A stretch of 64,000 nt of DNA from Streptomyces sp. NBC_00250 (GTDB taxonomy: Bacteria; Actinomycetota; Actinomycetes; Streptomycetales; Streptomycetaceae), in assembly GCF_036192275.1 (NCBI RefSeq), contig NZ_CP108088.1, positions 1,736,001 to 1,800,000 on the forward strand, in the 5' to 3' direction. How positions within the stretch are numbered: position 1 is the first letter of the stretch; the number at the start of each line of letters is the position of its first letter. The position numbers were made by a program, and so were the translations under genes. Under the pieces are notes generated by a model that worked only from the letters and a program-made list of their open reading frames with translations, was not told where the DNA came from and made no database searches. This document shows, piece by piece, positions 55,515 to 63,931 of the stretch.

Positions 55515-56553
55515 AGTCGGCGTACGCGTCCCTGATCTGGTCGTCGGACAGGTCGAGGTGTTCGAGGATGGTGAAGCGGCCCGGCCGGGTCTGCGGGGCG
55601 AAGGACACCGCCTGGACGAACTCGTCCACGCTGAAGCCCATCTCCTCCGGCGTGACGGGAAGTCCGTGCCGGCGGAGCGTCTCGACCATCTGGCCCGACC
55701 CGTCGTGGGCGCCGCGCAGATGCATGGCGAAGGCCGCTCCGAGACCGCACTGCTCGCCGTGGCTGGCGGCGCGGGTCGGGAAGAGCAGGTCGAAGGCGTG
55801 GCTGATCTCGTGGCAGGCGCCCGAGGAGGGGCGGCTGTCCCCGCTGATCGACATCGCGATGCCGGACATCACCAGGCCCTCGGAGAGGGTGACGAGGAAG
55901 TCGTCGTCGCCGACGCCGCCGGGGTGGCGGAGCACGGCCTCTCCGGCGCTGCGGGCCATGGCGGCCGCGAGACCGTCGACGGGCTCGCCGGTCACCTGGT
56001 GGGAGAGCTCCCAGTCGGCGATGGCGGAGAGGTTGGAGATCGCGTCGCCGATGCCGGACCGCACGAAGCGGACCGGCGCGTCCCTGATCACGTCCAGGTC
56101 GATGACCAGCGCGATCGGGGTGGGCACACCGTACGAACCCCGGCCGTTGTCGTTGTCCAGGGTCGAGATCGGGGAGCAGATCCCGTCGTGCGAGAGATTG
56201 GTGGCGATGGCCACCAGCGGCAGCCCGACCCGGGCCGCCGCGTACTTCGTCACGTCGATGATCTTGCCGCCGCCGAGGGCGACCACGGCGTCGTACCGCT
56301 TGCCGCGCATGGCGTCGGCGAGCTTCACGGCCTCGTCGATGGTGCCGCCGGAGACCGGGTACCAGTCGGCGCCGGGCAGCTCGGGCGCGAAGTGGTCACG
56401 CAGCTTCAGGCCCGAGCCGCTGCTGATCGCGACGGCGATCTTGCCGTTGCTGGAGATCCGCTGGTCCGCGAGGAGCGCGGACAGGTCGTCCAGCGCTCCC
56501 CTGCGGATGTCGACGACGACCGGTGAGGGGATCAGTCGGGTCAGTACTGGCAC
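55492..56553 (-). CDS. Iron-containing-alcohol-dehydrogenase family, glycerol-1-phosphate dehydrogenase-like
   Basis: 353 residues. NAD(P) site VVALGGGKIIDVTKYAA (about 90-106), NLSHDGICSPIS (about 118-129), and metal ligands Asp in SGIGDAISN, His in ACHEISHAFD and His in ASHGEQCG. This is the EgsA/AraM group that makes sn-glycerol-1-phosphate. In this operon it could provide an alcohol phosphate for the nearby nucleotidyltransferase and CDP-alcohol transferases. Substrate not proven. Confidence 0.82.
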   Translation of the reverse strand: MPVLTRLIPSPVVVDIRRGALDDLSALLADQRISSNGKIAVAISSGSGLKLRDHFAPELPGADWYPVSGGTIDEAVKLADAMRGKRYDAVVALGGGKIIDVTKYAAARVGLPLVAIATNLSHDGICSPISTLDNDNGRGSYGVPTPIALVIDLDVIRDAPVRFVRSGIGDAISNLSAIADWELSHQVTGEPVDGLAAAMARSAGEAVLRHPGGVGDDDFLVTLSEGLVMSGIAMSISGDSRPSSGACHEISHAFDLLFPTRAASHGEQCGLGAAFAMHLRGAHDGSGQMVETLRRHGLPVTPEEMGFSVDEFVQAVSFAPQTRPGRFTILEHLDLSDDQIRDAYADYAKAIGS

Positions 56554-57278
56554 GCGATCTCACGGCCCTTCGCGAGGTCGTCGTGGTTGTCGATCTCGAC
56601 CCACTTGACGTCACCGATGGGCTCGACGTCGACGGTGAAGCCGCGGTTGACGAGCTCCTGGTAGCCGTCCTCGTAGTACAGGTCGGGGTCGCGCTCGAAG
56701 GTGGCCTTGAGGGCGTCGGCGAGCTCCTCGGCGGCCTCGGCCTCGATGAGGGTGACACCGATGTACTCGCCGGTGGCGGTGGCCGGGTCCATCAGCTTGG
56801 TGATGCGCTGGACGCCCTTGCCCTCGGCGGTGATGACCTTCATCTCCTCGTCGGCGAGGTTCTTCACCGTGTCGAGGGCGAGGATGATCTTCTTGCCGTC
56901 GCCGCGGGCGGCGAGCAGGGTCTTCTCGACGGAGACCGGGTGGACGGTGTCGCCGTTGGCGAGGATCACACCGCGCTTGAGGACCTCACGGGCGCACCAC
57001 AGGGAGTAGGCGTTGTTCCACTCCTCGGCCTTGTCGTTGTCGACGAGGGTGATCTTGAGGCCGTACTTGGCCTCCAGGGCGTCCTTGCGGTCGTAGACGG
57101 CCTCCTTGCGGTAGCCGACGACGATCGCGACCTCGGTGAGGCCGATCTCGGCGAAGTTCTTCAGCGTCCCGTCGAGAATCGTGGTCTCGCCGTCGACCGG
57201 CACGAGGGCCTTCGGAAGGGTGTCGGTGTAGGGGCGCAGACGCCGTCCGGCACCGGCTGCGAGTACGAGGCCGATCAT
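56541..57278 (-). CDS. Sugar/alcohol-phosphate nucleotidyltransferase (LicC/TarI-like)
   Basis: Start ATG 57278 overlaps the upstream stop (ATGA). 245 residues; IGLVLAAGAGRRLRPYTDTL then PKALVPVDG is the nucleotide-binding loop, ILANGDTVH (about 103-111) the metal site, and VEIDNHDDLAKGRE the closing motif. It resembles phosphocholine or glycerol-phosphate cytidylyltransferases. CDP-activated product is likely given the two CDP-alcohol transferases in the operon. Confidence 0.87.
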   Translation of the reverse strand: MIGLVLAAGAGRRLRPYTDTLPKALVPVDGETTILDGTLKNFAEIGLTEVAIVVGYRKEAVYDRKDALEAKYGLKITLVDNDKAEEWNNAYSLWCAREVLKRGVILANGDTVHPVSVEKTLLAARGDGKKIILALDTVKNLADEEMKVITAEGKGVQRITKLMDPATATGEYIGVTLIEAEAAEELADALKATFERDPDLYYEDGYQELVNRGFTVDVEPIGDVKWVEIDNHDDLAKGREIACQY

Positions 57279-59065
57279 GCTGTTTCTCCTTCGTCGTGAA
57301 CTGCGGGTGCTCCGGAGGAGACCCAGAAGCGAACGGACTCCACGAGCACCACGAGTGCGACGGCCACCGCGAGAGCGGTCAGGGCCAGGGTGAAGTCGTC
57401 GCCGCGGTCCGCCAGCAGGGCGGCGAGGACGGTCACCAGGAGCGTGCGCCCCTCGTGTCCGCCGGTGACGCGCACCAGCCAGGCCGGCGGCGCGCCGGTG
57501 CCTCCGCGAATGCGGTACACCGTGTCGTAGTGATGGTAGGCGACGGCCGCGACCAGCCCGAACGCCGCCGGGAGGGCCTGCGGGGAGTCGGAGCGGGCGG
57601 CCAGCACGAGGACGGTGGTGTACTCGGCGGCGCGGAAGAGCGGCGGCAGCAGCCAGTCGAGGGGGCCCTTGAGGGGGCGGGCGACGGCCGCGCCGGAGAA
57701 CACCACGTAGAGGGCGGCCGCGACGATCGTCTGCTGGGACCCGAAGGGGCGGCCGAGGACCGCCGCGAGCAGCGCGCCCGTGGCGATCACCGCGAGGACC
57801 AGCGGGGGAAGCATGAGGATTCCGGTGCGGCCGAGGATCCGGCCCGCGATCCCGGCGAGCGGGCCGGAGTCCGCGAGGTCCGCCAGGGCCTGCGCGGCCC
57901 GGTCGGTGCGCTTCGCCTTGCGGGTCAGGGAGCGCAGGACGCGCCCGGCCGTGGTGTAGCAGGCGCCGAAGGCGCAGCCGATGATCAGCGCCCAGAAGAC
58001 GATCCGGGGGTTGGTGACGGCGGTGAGCACGGCGATCATCGCCCAGCGCTCGCCGATCGGCAGGATGATCATGCGGCGGGCCCAGACGGTCCAGCCGAGG
58101 CTGTCGAGCCGGTCGGAGAGGGCCGCGGTGGGGCTGGTGTTGGCCGTGGCGTCGTGGTTGGCCTCGTTGAACGAGAAGTCCACGACGTGCCGGCAGGTCA
58201 TGAGGATCATCGCGCCGAGGGCGAGCGCCCAGACGTCGTCGCCGTTGCGGGCCGCGCCGAGGGCGAGGCCCGCGTAGAAGGCGTACTCCTTCGCGCGGTC
58301 GAAGGTGGCGTCGAGCCAGGCGCCCATCGTCGAGTACTTCAGCGCGTACCGGGCGAGCTGCCCGTCGGTGCAGTCGAGGACGAAGGAGACCAGGAGCAGG
58401 ACGCCGGCGGCGATGTAACCGCCGCGCTCGCCGGTCGCCGCGCAGCCGGCCGCGATCAGCGCGGTGAGCAGCGAGGCGGTGGTGACCTGGTTGGGGGTCA
58501 GGCCGCGGCGCGCGCACCAGCGGGCGATGTAGCGCGAGTACGGGCTGATGAAGAAGGTGGTGAAGAAGCCGTCGTGGGCCTTCACGGCGGAGCGGAGGCG
58601 TACGGCCTCGTCGTCGACGGCGTCCACGGCGGCGCGGGCCTCGTGGCGGGCCTCGGCGTCGGTGGGCACGGTGGCGACGAGCGTGCCGAGCTGGGGCCGG
58701 TGCACGGCGACGCCGTCGGCGTCGAGGGCGTCGGCGAGCGTGCCGGTGAGGTCGTCGGTGCCGGAGGGGTCGGCGCCGGTCAGGGCGCGGGCGAGCGCGG
58801 GGCGGGCCCCGTTCTGCACGGTGAGCGCGCCGGGTGCGGCGGCCGCGGGGAACCGGGGGTCGGTGAGGGCGAGGCGCAGGGCGTGCACATGGCCGACGAA
58901 CCGGGGGTCGACGAGTGCGACGCGCTCGCCCGCCGGGACGGCGGCCAGCAGGACGCCCGTCTCATCGGCGCCGGAGGCTGCCTTGACGTCGAAGCCGAGC
59001 GACCGCAGATCTCCGTCGAGCGAGGATCCGGGTGCCGGCGGGCCGGTGAGGATGGCGGTCGACAG
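57275..59065 (-). CDS. CDP-alcohol transferase with N-terminal domain and DUF5941-like C-terminus, CTG start
   Basis: No ATG, GTG or TTG fits the conserved N-terminus. CTG 59065 does: AAGGAG (59075-59080) lies 9 bases before it, and an in-frame TGA precedes. The 596-residue product starts LSTAILTGPPAPGSSLDGDL; a cytoplasmic nucleotidyltransferase-like N-domain (1-150), then an intact CDP-alcohol motif (DCTDGQLAR, G-x3-D-x3-D) at about 225-250, then several membrane segments as in DUF5941 proteins. First gene of the surface-polymer operon. A GTG start at 58888 would cut the first domain. Confidence 0.8.
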   Translation of the reverse strand: MSTAILTGPPAPGSSLDGDLRSLGFDVKAASGADETGVLLAAVPAGERVALVDPRFVGHVHALRLALTDPRFPAAAAPGALTVQNGARPALARALTGADPSGTDDLTGTLADALDADGVAVHRPQLGTLVATVPTDAEARHEARAAVDAVDDEAVRLRSAVKAHDGFFTTFFISPYSRYIARWCARRGLTPNQVTTASLLTALIAAGCAATGERGGYIAAGVLLLVSFVLDCTDGQLARYALKYSTMGAWLDATFDRAKEYAFYAGLALGAARNGDDVWALALGAMILMTCRHVVDFSFNEANHDATANTSPTAALSDRLDSLGWTVWARRMIILPIGERWAMIAVLTAVTNPRIVFWALIIGCAFGACYTTAGRVLRSLTRKAKRTDRAAQALADLADSGPLAGIAGRILGRTGILMLPPLVLAVIATGALLAAVLGRPFGSQQTIVAAALYVVFSGAAVARPLKGPLDWLLPPLFRAAEYTTVLVLAARSDSPQALPAAFGLVAAVAYHHYDTVYRIRGGTGAPPAWLVRVTGGHEGRTLLVTVLAALLADRGDDFTLALTALAVAVALVVLVESVRFWVSSGAPAVHDEGETA

Positions 59066-59388
59066 ACGAACTCACTCCTTGGAGCTGACGGAGGGGCCGG
59101 CGGGACCCTGGCGGCCCCGGGCGCGGCGGTGCGGCCCGGCACGGGGCGGCGACACGTCGGCTGAGGCTATCGGATGAAACAGAGCATGAGTTCACCGAGG
59201 CTTCGCGGGCCGGACTCCCCCGGGCCCACCCGCGTCCTCACGGGTGCGCCCGATCCGATGGAGATCATCATGGGCGATCGGTGGCCCGCCTCACGGACGA
59301 CGGTCGGATCCGTTCGCGAGGGCTCCGGGCGGCACCTTCCCGCCACGGCCGGTCCTGAATACATCGCCGCAGGTCAGAGCATATGACA

Positions 59389-59405
59389 ACGGTGTTCAGT
59401 ACCGT
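59389..59405. promoter_or_regulatory. Inverted repeat before the cation efflux gene
   Basis: ACGGT (59389-59393) and ACCGT (59401-59405) flank GTTCAGT; outer CAAC and GTTG lengthen the symmetry. It lies in the 414-base gap between the divergent operons. A metal-responsive or TetR-type operator is possible. The rest of the gap shows nothing else clear. Confidence 0.4.
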
Positions 59406-59479
59406 GTTGCACATACCCCCCACCCGTAGTTCACTTGCGAGTCGGGGCACGTGCGAACAGACGATCTGGAGGCCATGTC

Positions 59480-60421
59480 ATGGGGGCTGGACACGACCAC
59501 GGGCACAGTCACGGCGGACCGGCGCCGACGGGGACGGCCGGGGCCGCGTACAAGAACCGGTTGCGCATCGCGCTCGGCATCACGCTCTCCGTGATGGTGA
59601 TCGAAATCATCGGCGGCGTGCTCTCCGACTCGCTCGCGCTGATCGCCGACGCGGCGCACATGGCGACCGACGCGGTGGGCCTCGCGATGGCGCTGCTCGC
59701 GATCCACTTCGCCAACCGGCCCCCCTCGGGGAACCGCACCTTCGGGTTCGCCCGGGCCGAGATCCTGGCGGCGCTCGCCAACTGTCTGCTGCTCCTCGTC
59801 GTCGGCGGCTACGTGCTGTACGAGGCGATCCAGCGGTTCTTCGAGCCGGCCGAGACCAAGGGCGGTCTGACGATCGCGGTCGCGGCGATCGGCCTGGTCG
59901 CCAACGTGATCTCGCTGTCGCTGCTCATGCGGGGCCAGAAGGACAGCCTCAACGTGCGCGGCGCGTACCTGGAGGTGCTCGCGGACGCCCTGGGCTCGGT
60001 CACCGTGATCGTCGCGGCCGGCATCATCCTGGTGACGGGCTGGCAGTACGCGGACCCGATCGCCTCCATCCTGATCGGCCTGATGATCGTCCCCCGTACG
60101 GTCAAGCTGCTGCGCGAGACGCTGGACGTCCTTCTGGAGGCGGCCCCCAAGGGCGTCGACATGATGGAGGTACGGGCCCACATCCTGGCCCTGCCGGGCG
60201 TCGAGGACGTCCACGACCTGCACGCCTGGACGATCACCTCGGGGATGCCGGTGCTCTCGGCGCACGTGGTCGTGGACCAGGGGGCGCTGGACTCGGTCGG
60301 GCACGAGAAGATGCTCCACTCCCTCCAGGGATGCCTGGGCTCGCACTTCGACGTGGAGCACTGCACCTTCCAGCTGGAGCCGGTCGGGCACGCGGAGCAC
60401 GAGGCGAAGCTCTGCCTGTGA
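59480..60421 (+). CDS. Cation diffusion facilitator, CzcD/ZitB type
   Basis: Start ATG 59480 with GGAGG at 59468-59472. 313 residues: His-rich N-terminus (GAGHDHGHSHGG), six membrane helices, metal-site motifs DAAHMATD (TM2, H-x3-D) and VLADALGS (TM5, with Asp), and a C-terminal cytoplasmic domain with two late His/Cys (VEHCTFQL). It should export Zn2+ (or Co2+, Cd2+) in exchange for protons. Confidence 0.92.
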   Translation: MGAGHDHGHSHGGPAPTGTAGAAYKNRLRIALGITLSVMVIEIIGGVLSDSLALIADAAHMATDAVGLAMALLAIHFANRPPSGNRTFGFARAEILAALANCLLLLVVGGYVLYEAIQRFFEPAETKGGLTIAVAAIGLVANVISLSLLMRGQKDSLNVRGAYLEVLADALGSVTVIVAAGIILVTGWQYADPIASILIGLMIVPRTVKLLRETLDVLLEAAPKGVDMMEVRAHILALPGVEDVHDLHAWTITSGMPVLSAHVVVDQGALDSVGHEKMLHSLQGCLGSHFDVEHCTFQLEPVGHAEHEAKLCL

Positions 60422-60477
60422 GAACCGCCCCCTGCTAGTCTTTTCGTACGAACGCGTGGAGAGAGGAGCTGAGGTTG

Positions 60478-60549
60478 ATGACCGTCGCGATGGAGGCTGC
60501 CCCCAGCGGCAGCACCCGGTCCTTCCTCAGCTTCCGGGTCTCCGGCTGA
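60478..60549 (+). CDS. Possible 23-codon leader peptide
   Basis: ATG 60478 is preceded by GAGAGGAG; the frame ends at TGA 60547-60549. Peptide MTVAMEAAPSGSTRSFLSFR-VSG. A TAGTCT -10-like box lies about 40 bases upstream. It may be a leader of the methyltransferase-GNAT gene that begins 68 bases later, or a fortuitous frame. Confidence 0.35.
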   Translation: MTVAMEAAPSGSTRSFLSFRVSG

Positions 60550-60616
60550 CCTGATCCCGGTTTCCACCGGTCCGTCACGTCGTCGGCCGGGGCCCTCTCA
60601 CAAAGGGTTTCCCACG

Positions 60617-61879
60617 TTGTCCGACAACGCTCTGCACGACTCCTTCTTCGCCCTGCACCACGGTCTTCCGCGGCAGGGCCCCGGCTCCGACGCCACCACG
60701 CGTCGGCTCCTCGCGCTCTCCGGGAAGCTGCCCGAGCGTCCGCGCGTGCTCGACCTGGGCTGCGGCCCCGGCCGTTCCGCGCTGCTCCTGGCAGCCGAGG
60801 CGGGTGCCGAGGTGACCGGCGTCGACACCCACGAGCCGTTCCTCGCGGAGCTGCGGCGGTCCGCCGCCGCCCGCGGGCTCGACGGCTCGATCCGCACCCT
60901 CCGCGCCGACATGGGCGCACTGCCGTTCCCCGACGGCTCCTTCGACCTGATCTGGGCCGAGAGCTCGGTCTTCGTCCTCGGCTTCGACCGGGCGCTCGCC
61001 GAGTGGCGCAGGCTGCTCGCGCCGGGAGGCACCCTGGTGCTGACCGAGTGCGTCTGGACCACCCAGGAGCCGGGCCCGGTGGCCCGCGCCTTCTGGGAGG
61101 AGCACTACACGCTCCGCACCGTCGCCGGGAACGCGGCGGCGGCGGTCGGGGCCGGCTACCAGGTCCTGGGGACCGTCCCGCAGCCCGAGAGCGACTGGGA
61201 CGAGTACTACGGTCCGCTCGCCGCGCACGCCGACGCGGCGGACACCACCGTGCCCGGCATGGCCGAGGCGGTGGCGGGGGCCCGCGCCGAGATCACGCTG
61301 CGGCGCGAGCACGGCTCCGACTACGGGTACGCGGGATTCGTCCTGCGGCCCGCCGATCAGCGCTGGCGCACCCGTCCGGAGACCGCCGAGGACGCCTCGG
61401 CGATCTGGCGGGTCGTGGCCACCGCCTTCGGGTCGGAGGCCGACGTCTCGGAGACGGAGGCCGATCTGGTCGACGCGCTCCGGCGGGACCCCGATGCCTG
61501 GCTCCCGGGCCTGTCGTACGTGGCCGAGGCCCCGGACGGCTCGATCGCGGCGCACGCCCTGATCACCCGCTGCCGGGTCGGTGACGCCCCCGCGGCGGCA
61601 CTCGCCCCGGTCTCGGTGGCGCCCGCGTACCAGCGGACGGGGGCCGGGCAGGCCGTCGTCCGGGCGGTGCTCGACGCGGCACGGCTGCGGGGTGAGCCGC
61701 TCGTGCTCGTCCTGGGCCATCCGGAGTACTACCCGAGGTTCGGGTTCGTACGTGCGTCTGAGTATGGAATCAAGCCAGGTTTCGAGGCCCCTGACGAGGC
61801 GATGATGGCGCTCGTCCTGGACGGGACCGTCCCCGTTCCGCCGGGCACGCTCGTCTATCCGGCGGCTTTCGGGGTCTAG
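60617..61879 (+). CDS. Class I methyltransferase fused to GNAT acetyltransferase
   Basis: TTG 60617 (LSDNALHDSFFALHHGLPRQ) behind AAAGGG. 420 residues. Residues 1-245: SAM-dependent methyltransferase with VLDLGCGPG (44-52), VTGVDTH, and LLAPGGTLVLTE. Residues 255-420: GNAT fold with LAPVSVAPAYQRTGAGQAVV (acetyl-CoA loop) and GHPEYYPRFGFVRA as in YhbS-like proteins. The frame runs without a break, so this is a true fusion. Substrate unknown; both parts may act on one small molecule or protein. Confidence 0.82.
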   Translation: MSDNALHDSFFALHHGLPRQGPGSDATTRRLLALSGKLPERPRVLDLGCGPGRSALLLAAEAGAEVTGVDTHEPFLAELRRSAAARGLDGSIRTLRADMGALPFPDGSFDLIWAESSVFVLGFDRALAEWRRLLAPGGTLVLTECVWTTQEPGPVARAFWEEHYTLRTVAGNAAAAVGAGYQVLGTVPQPESDWDEYYGPLAAHADAADTTVPGMAEAVAGARAEITLRREHGSDYGYAGFVLRPADQRWRTRPETAEDASAIWRVVATAFGSEADVSETEADLVDALRRDPDAWLPGLSYVAEAPDGSIAAHALITRCRVGDAPAAALAPVSVAPAYQRTGAGQAVVRAVLDAARLRGEPLVLVLGHPEYYPRFGFVRASEYGIKPGFEAPDEAMMALVLDGTVPVPPGTLVYPAAFGV

Positions 61880-62032
61880 TCGCCCCGAAACCGCCCTTCC
61901 GCTCCCGCCGCGCCGGTTGTACTCCGGTGTGGTGGGAGCGGCCACGTCCGGCCTCCGAAGTACGGACAAGCCGCTTTTGTACGGCAGACTGAGGTGGCCC
62001 CACCGGGGCGAGGACCGAAGCGAAGGATGGGT

Positions 62033-62653
62033 ATGCCGACCACACCAGCCACCGCGGCTCAGATCTCGCCGGAGATCATGTCGAACGGTGTCCAGCCGTC
62101 CGGAGCCCCGGCGCCGATCATGCTCGAACTGGTCGACGAGGACGGGACGACCATCGGTACGGCGGAGAAGCTCGCCGCCCACCAGGCGCCCGGCCTGCTG
62201 CACCGCGCCTTCTCCGTCTTCCTCTTCGACGAGTCGGGCCGGCTGCTGCTCCAGCGCCGTGCGCTCGGCAAGTACCACTCCCCCGGTGTCTGGTCGAACA
62301 CCTGCTGCGGCCACCCCTACCCGGGCGAGGCGCCGTTCGCCGCCGCCGCCCGGCGGACCTTCGAGGAGCTCGGCGTCTCGCCCACGCTCCTCGCGGAGGC
62401 GGGCACCGTCCGCTACAACCACCCGGACCCGGCCTCCGGCCTGGTGGAGCAGGAGTTCAACCACCTGTTCGTCGGCCTGGTGCAGGCCGAGCCCCGGCCG
62501 GACCCGGAGGAGATCGAGGACACCGTCTTCGTCACCGCCGCCGAGCTGGCCGAGCGCCATGCCGCCGCGCCCTTCTCCGCCTGGTTCATGACGGTGCTCG
62601 ACGCGGCGCGTCCGGCCGTCAGGGAACTGACGGGTCCGTCCGGGGGCTGGTGA
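62033..62653 (+). CDS. idi: Isopentenyl-diphosphate delta-isomerase, type I
   Basis: Start ATG 62033 (GAAGG at 62022-62026); an ATG two codons earlier is also possible. 206 residues; active-site Cys in SNTCCGHP (about 83-90), Nudix-like RRTFEELG, and EIEDTVFV metal/acidic region. Interconverts IPP and DMAPP, feeding isoprenoids such as the hopanoids made 12 kb away. Standard length. Confidence 0.93.
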   Translation: MPTTPATAAQISPEIMSNGVQPSGAPAPIMLELVDEDGTTIGTAEKLAAHQAPGLLHRAFSVFLFDESGRLLLQRRALGKYHSPGVWSNTCCGHPYPGEAPFAAAARRTFEELGVSPTLLAEAGTVRYNHPDPASGLVEQEFNHLFVGLVQAEPRPDPEEIEDTVFVTAAELAERHAAAPFSAWFMTVLDAARPAVRELTGPSGGW

Positions 62654-63176
62654 CCACCGGCTGGTGAAGGGCGGCTCCCGGCCCCGGTGCCATCGGGGCC
62701 AGGGGCAGCGCCGCCCAGATGATCTTGCCGCCGCTCGCGGTGTGTTCGACGTCGCACGCGCCGCCGGCCTCCTGCGCGATCTCGCGGACCAGGAGCAGCC
62801 CGCGGCCGCCGGTCTGCCCGTAGTCCGCCTCCAGGGCCTTGGGGCGGTACGGGTGGTTGTCCTCGACGGACACCCGGATCCACTCGGGCCCGATGGCCAC
62901 CTCCACCGCTATCTCCGGGGACAGCAGCGCCGCGTGCCGCACGGCGTTGGTCACCAGCTCGGAGACGATCAGCAGCAGGCCGTCCATGATCTCCTCATGG
63001 AGGGGGACGCCCTGGCGGACCAGCAGGTCGCGTACGGCGTGCCGGGCCTGCGGGACGGAGACGTCGACCGCGGCAGCGGTGAAGCGCCAGACTCCTTCGT
63101 AGGACGGTTGCCGGGCGGGGCCACCCCCGTGGTTCTCCACGGTACGGTTCCCACCCTCGTGCTCGATTCTCGCCAC
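62619..63176 (-). CDS. RsbW-like ATP-binding (anti-sigma kinase-type) protein
   Basis: 185 residues from ATG/GTG 63176. HATPase_c_2 fold: SELVTNAVRHAA (N box, about 72-83), VSVEDNHP (G1), GGRGLLLVREIA (G2, about 123-134). Streptomyces have many such proteins that bind sigma factors or anti-anti-sigma partners. Its 3' end overlaps idi by 35 bases in a convergent layout. Partner unknown. Confidence 0.88.
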   Translation of the reverse strand: MARIEHEGGNRTVENHGGGPARQPSYEGVWRFTAAAVDVSVPQARHAVRDLLVRQGVPLHEEIMDGLLLIVSELVTNAVRHAALLSPEIAVEVAIGPEWIRVSVEDNHPYRPKALEADYGQTGGRGLLLVREIAQEAGGACDVEHTASGGKIIWAALPLAPMAPGPGAALHQPVVTSPRTDPSVP

Positions 63177-63270
63177 GGATCGAGTCTTGGCAATGCGCGC
63201 GGGTGGACCGGCCTACTGACCAGAAGTCGACACTTATCGGCCGCTTTCCGATCGGGTGAGTATGCCGATG

Positions 63271-63931
63271 TCAGTTGTTCGACTGATCGGGTGCGCTTTC
63301 TGACGGCTCCGGGGGCGGGCCGGCCACCGGTGCCGGCGTCACCATACTGACGATCCGTCGCCCGCCCACTCCGATCGCGATCAGACCGAGGCCGTCGAAG
63401 AGCAGCGCGACGAGAAGAAGACCCCGAGAACGTACCGGCTGCTGTCCGGCCAGTCGAACAGGACGAGCAGACCGAGCAACAGGCCGAAGGCCCCCTGGAG
63501 CAGCGTCCAGCCGAACTGTGGCCCCCGCACCACCACGCTGCCGACCAGCCGGAAGAGACCGCCGGTCAGGAACAGCAGGGCGGCGAACATCGTCAGCGCC
63601 TCCGCCGAACCGTGGGGGTGACGGATCACGACCACACCGCGGCGATGTTCAGGGCGGCCACCACCACGGCGAGCCAGAAGTAGTCGGTGCCCCGCGACTG
63701 GATCGCCTGGAGCAGCCCCACGACCCCGCCGATCAGCAGCAGCCAGCCGAAGAGCAGCATCGAGGTCAGGGTGGCGAGGCCCGTGTAGACCAGGCCGACG
63801 AGCCCTCCGAGGACGAGCAGGACGCCGAGCACGGCCAGCCAGCTGAAGCTCCGGTTGAGCCGCTTCCCCTCGCGCGCCATGTCCCGGACCGGATCCGGCT
63901 CCCCGTGCGTCTCGTGGGCGTCCTCGGCCAT
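63271..63931 (-). pseudogene. HdeD-like membrane protein gene with two frameshifts
   Basis: Start ATG 63931 with GAGGAGG. The frame encodes an HdeD/DUF308-type protein (FSWLAVLGVLLVLGGLVGLV, then SMLLFGWLLLIGGVVGLLQA) until about 63630, where NIAA-VVVIRHPHG requires one more base (GCGG-TGTGG). It continues in another frame (LFLTGGLFRLVGSVVVRG) to about 63415, where a second missing base is needed to reach LFDGLGLIAIGVGGRRIV and the natural end at 63271. With both bases restored the product is 220 residues. Either a decayed gene or two sequencing deletions. Confidence 0.75.

Noticed and set aside
58889..59065. Treating the region before 58888 as non-coding
   Set aside because: The frame remains open with conserved-looking sequence up to a CTG with a strong RBS, so it belongs to the gene.
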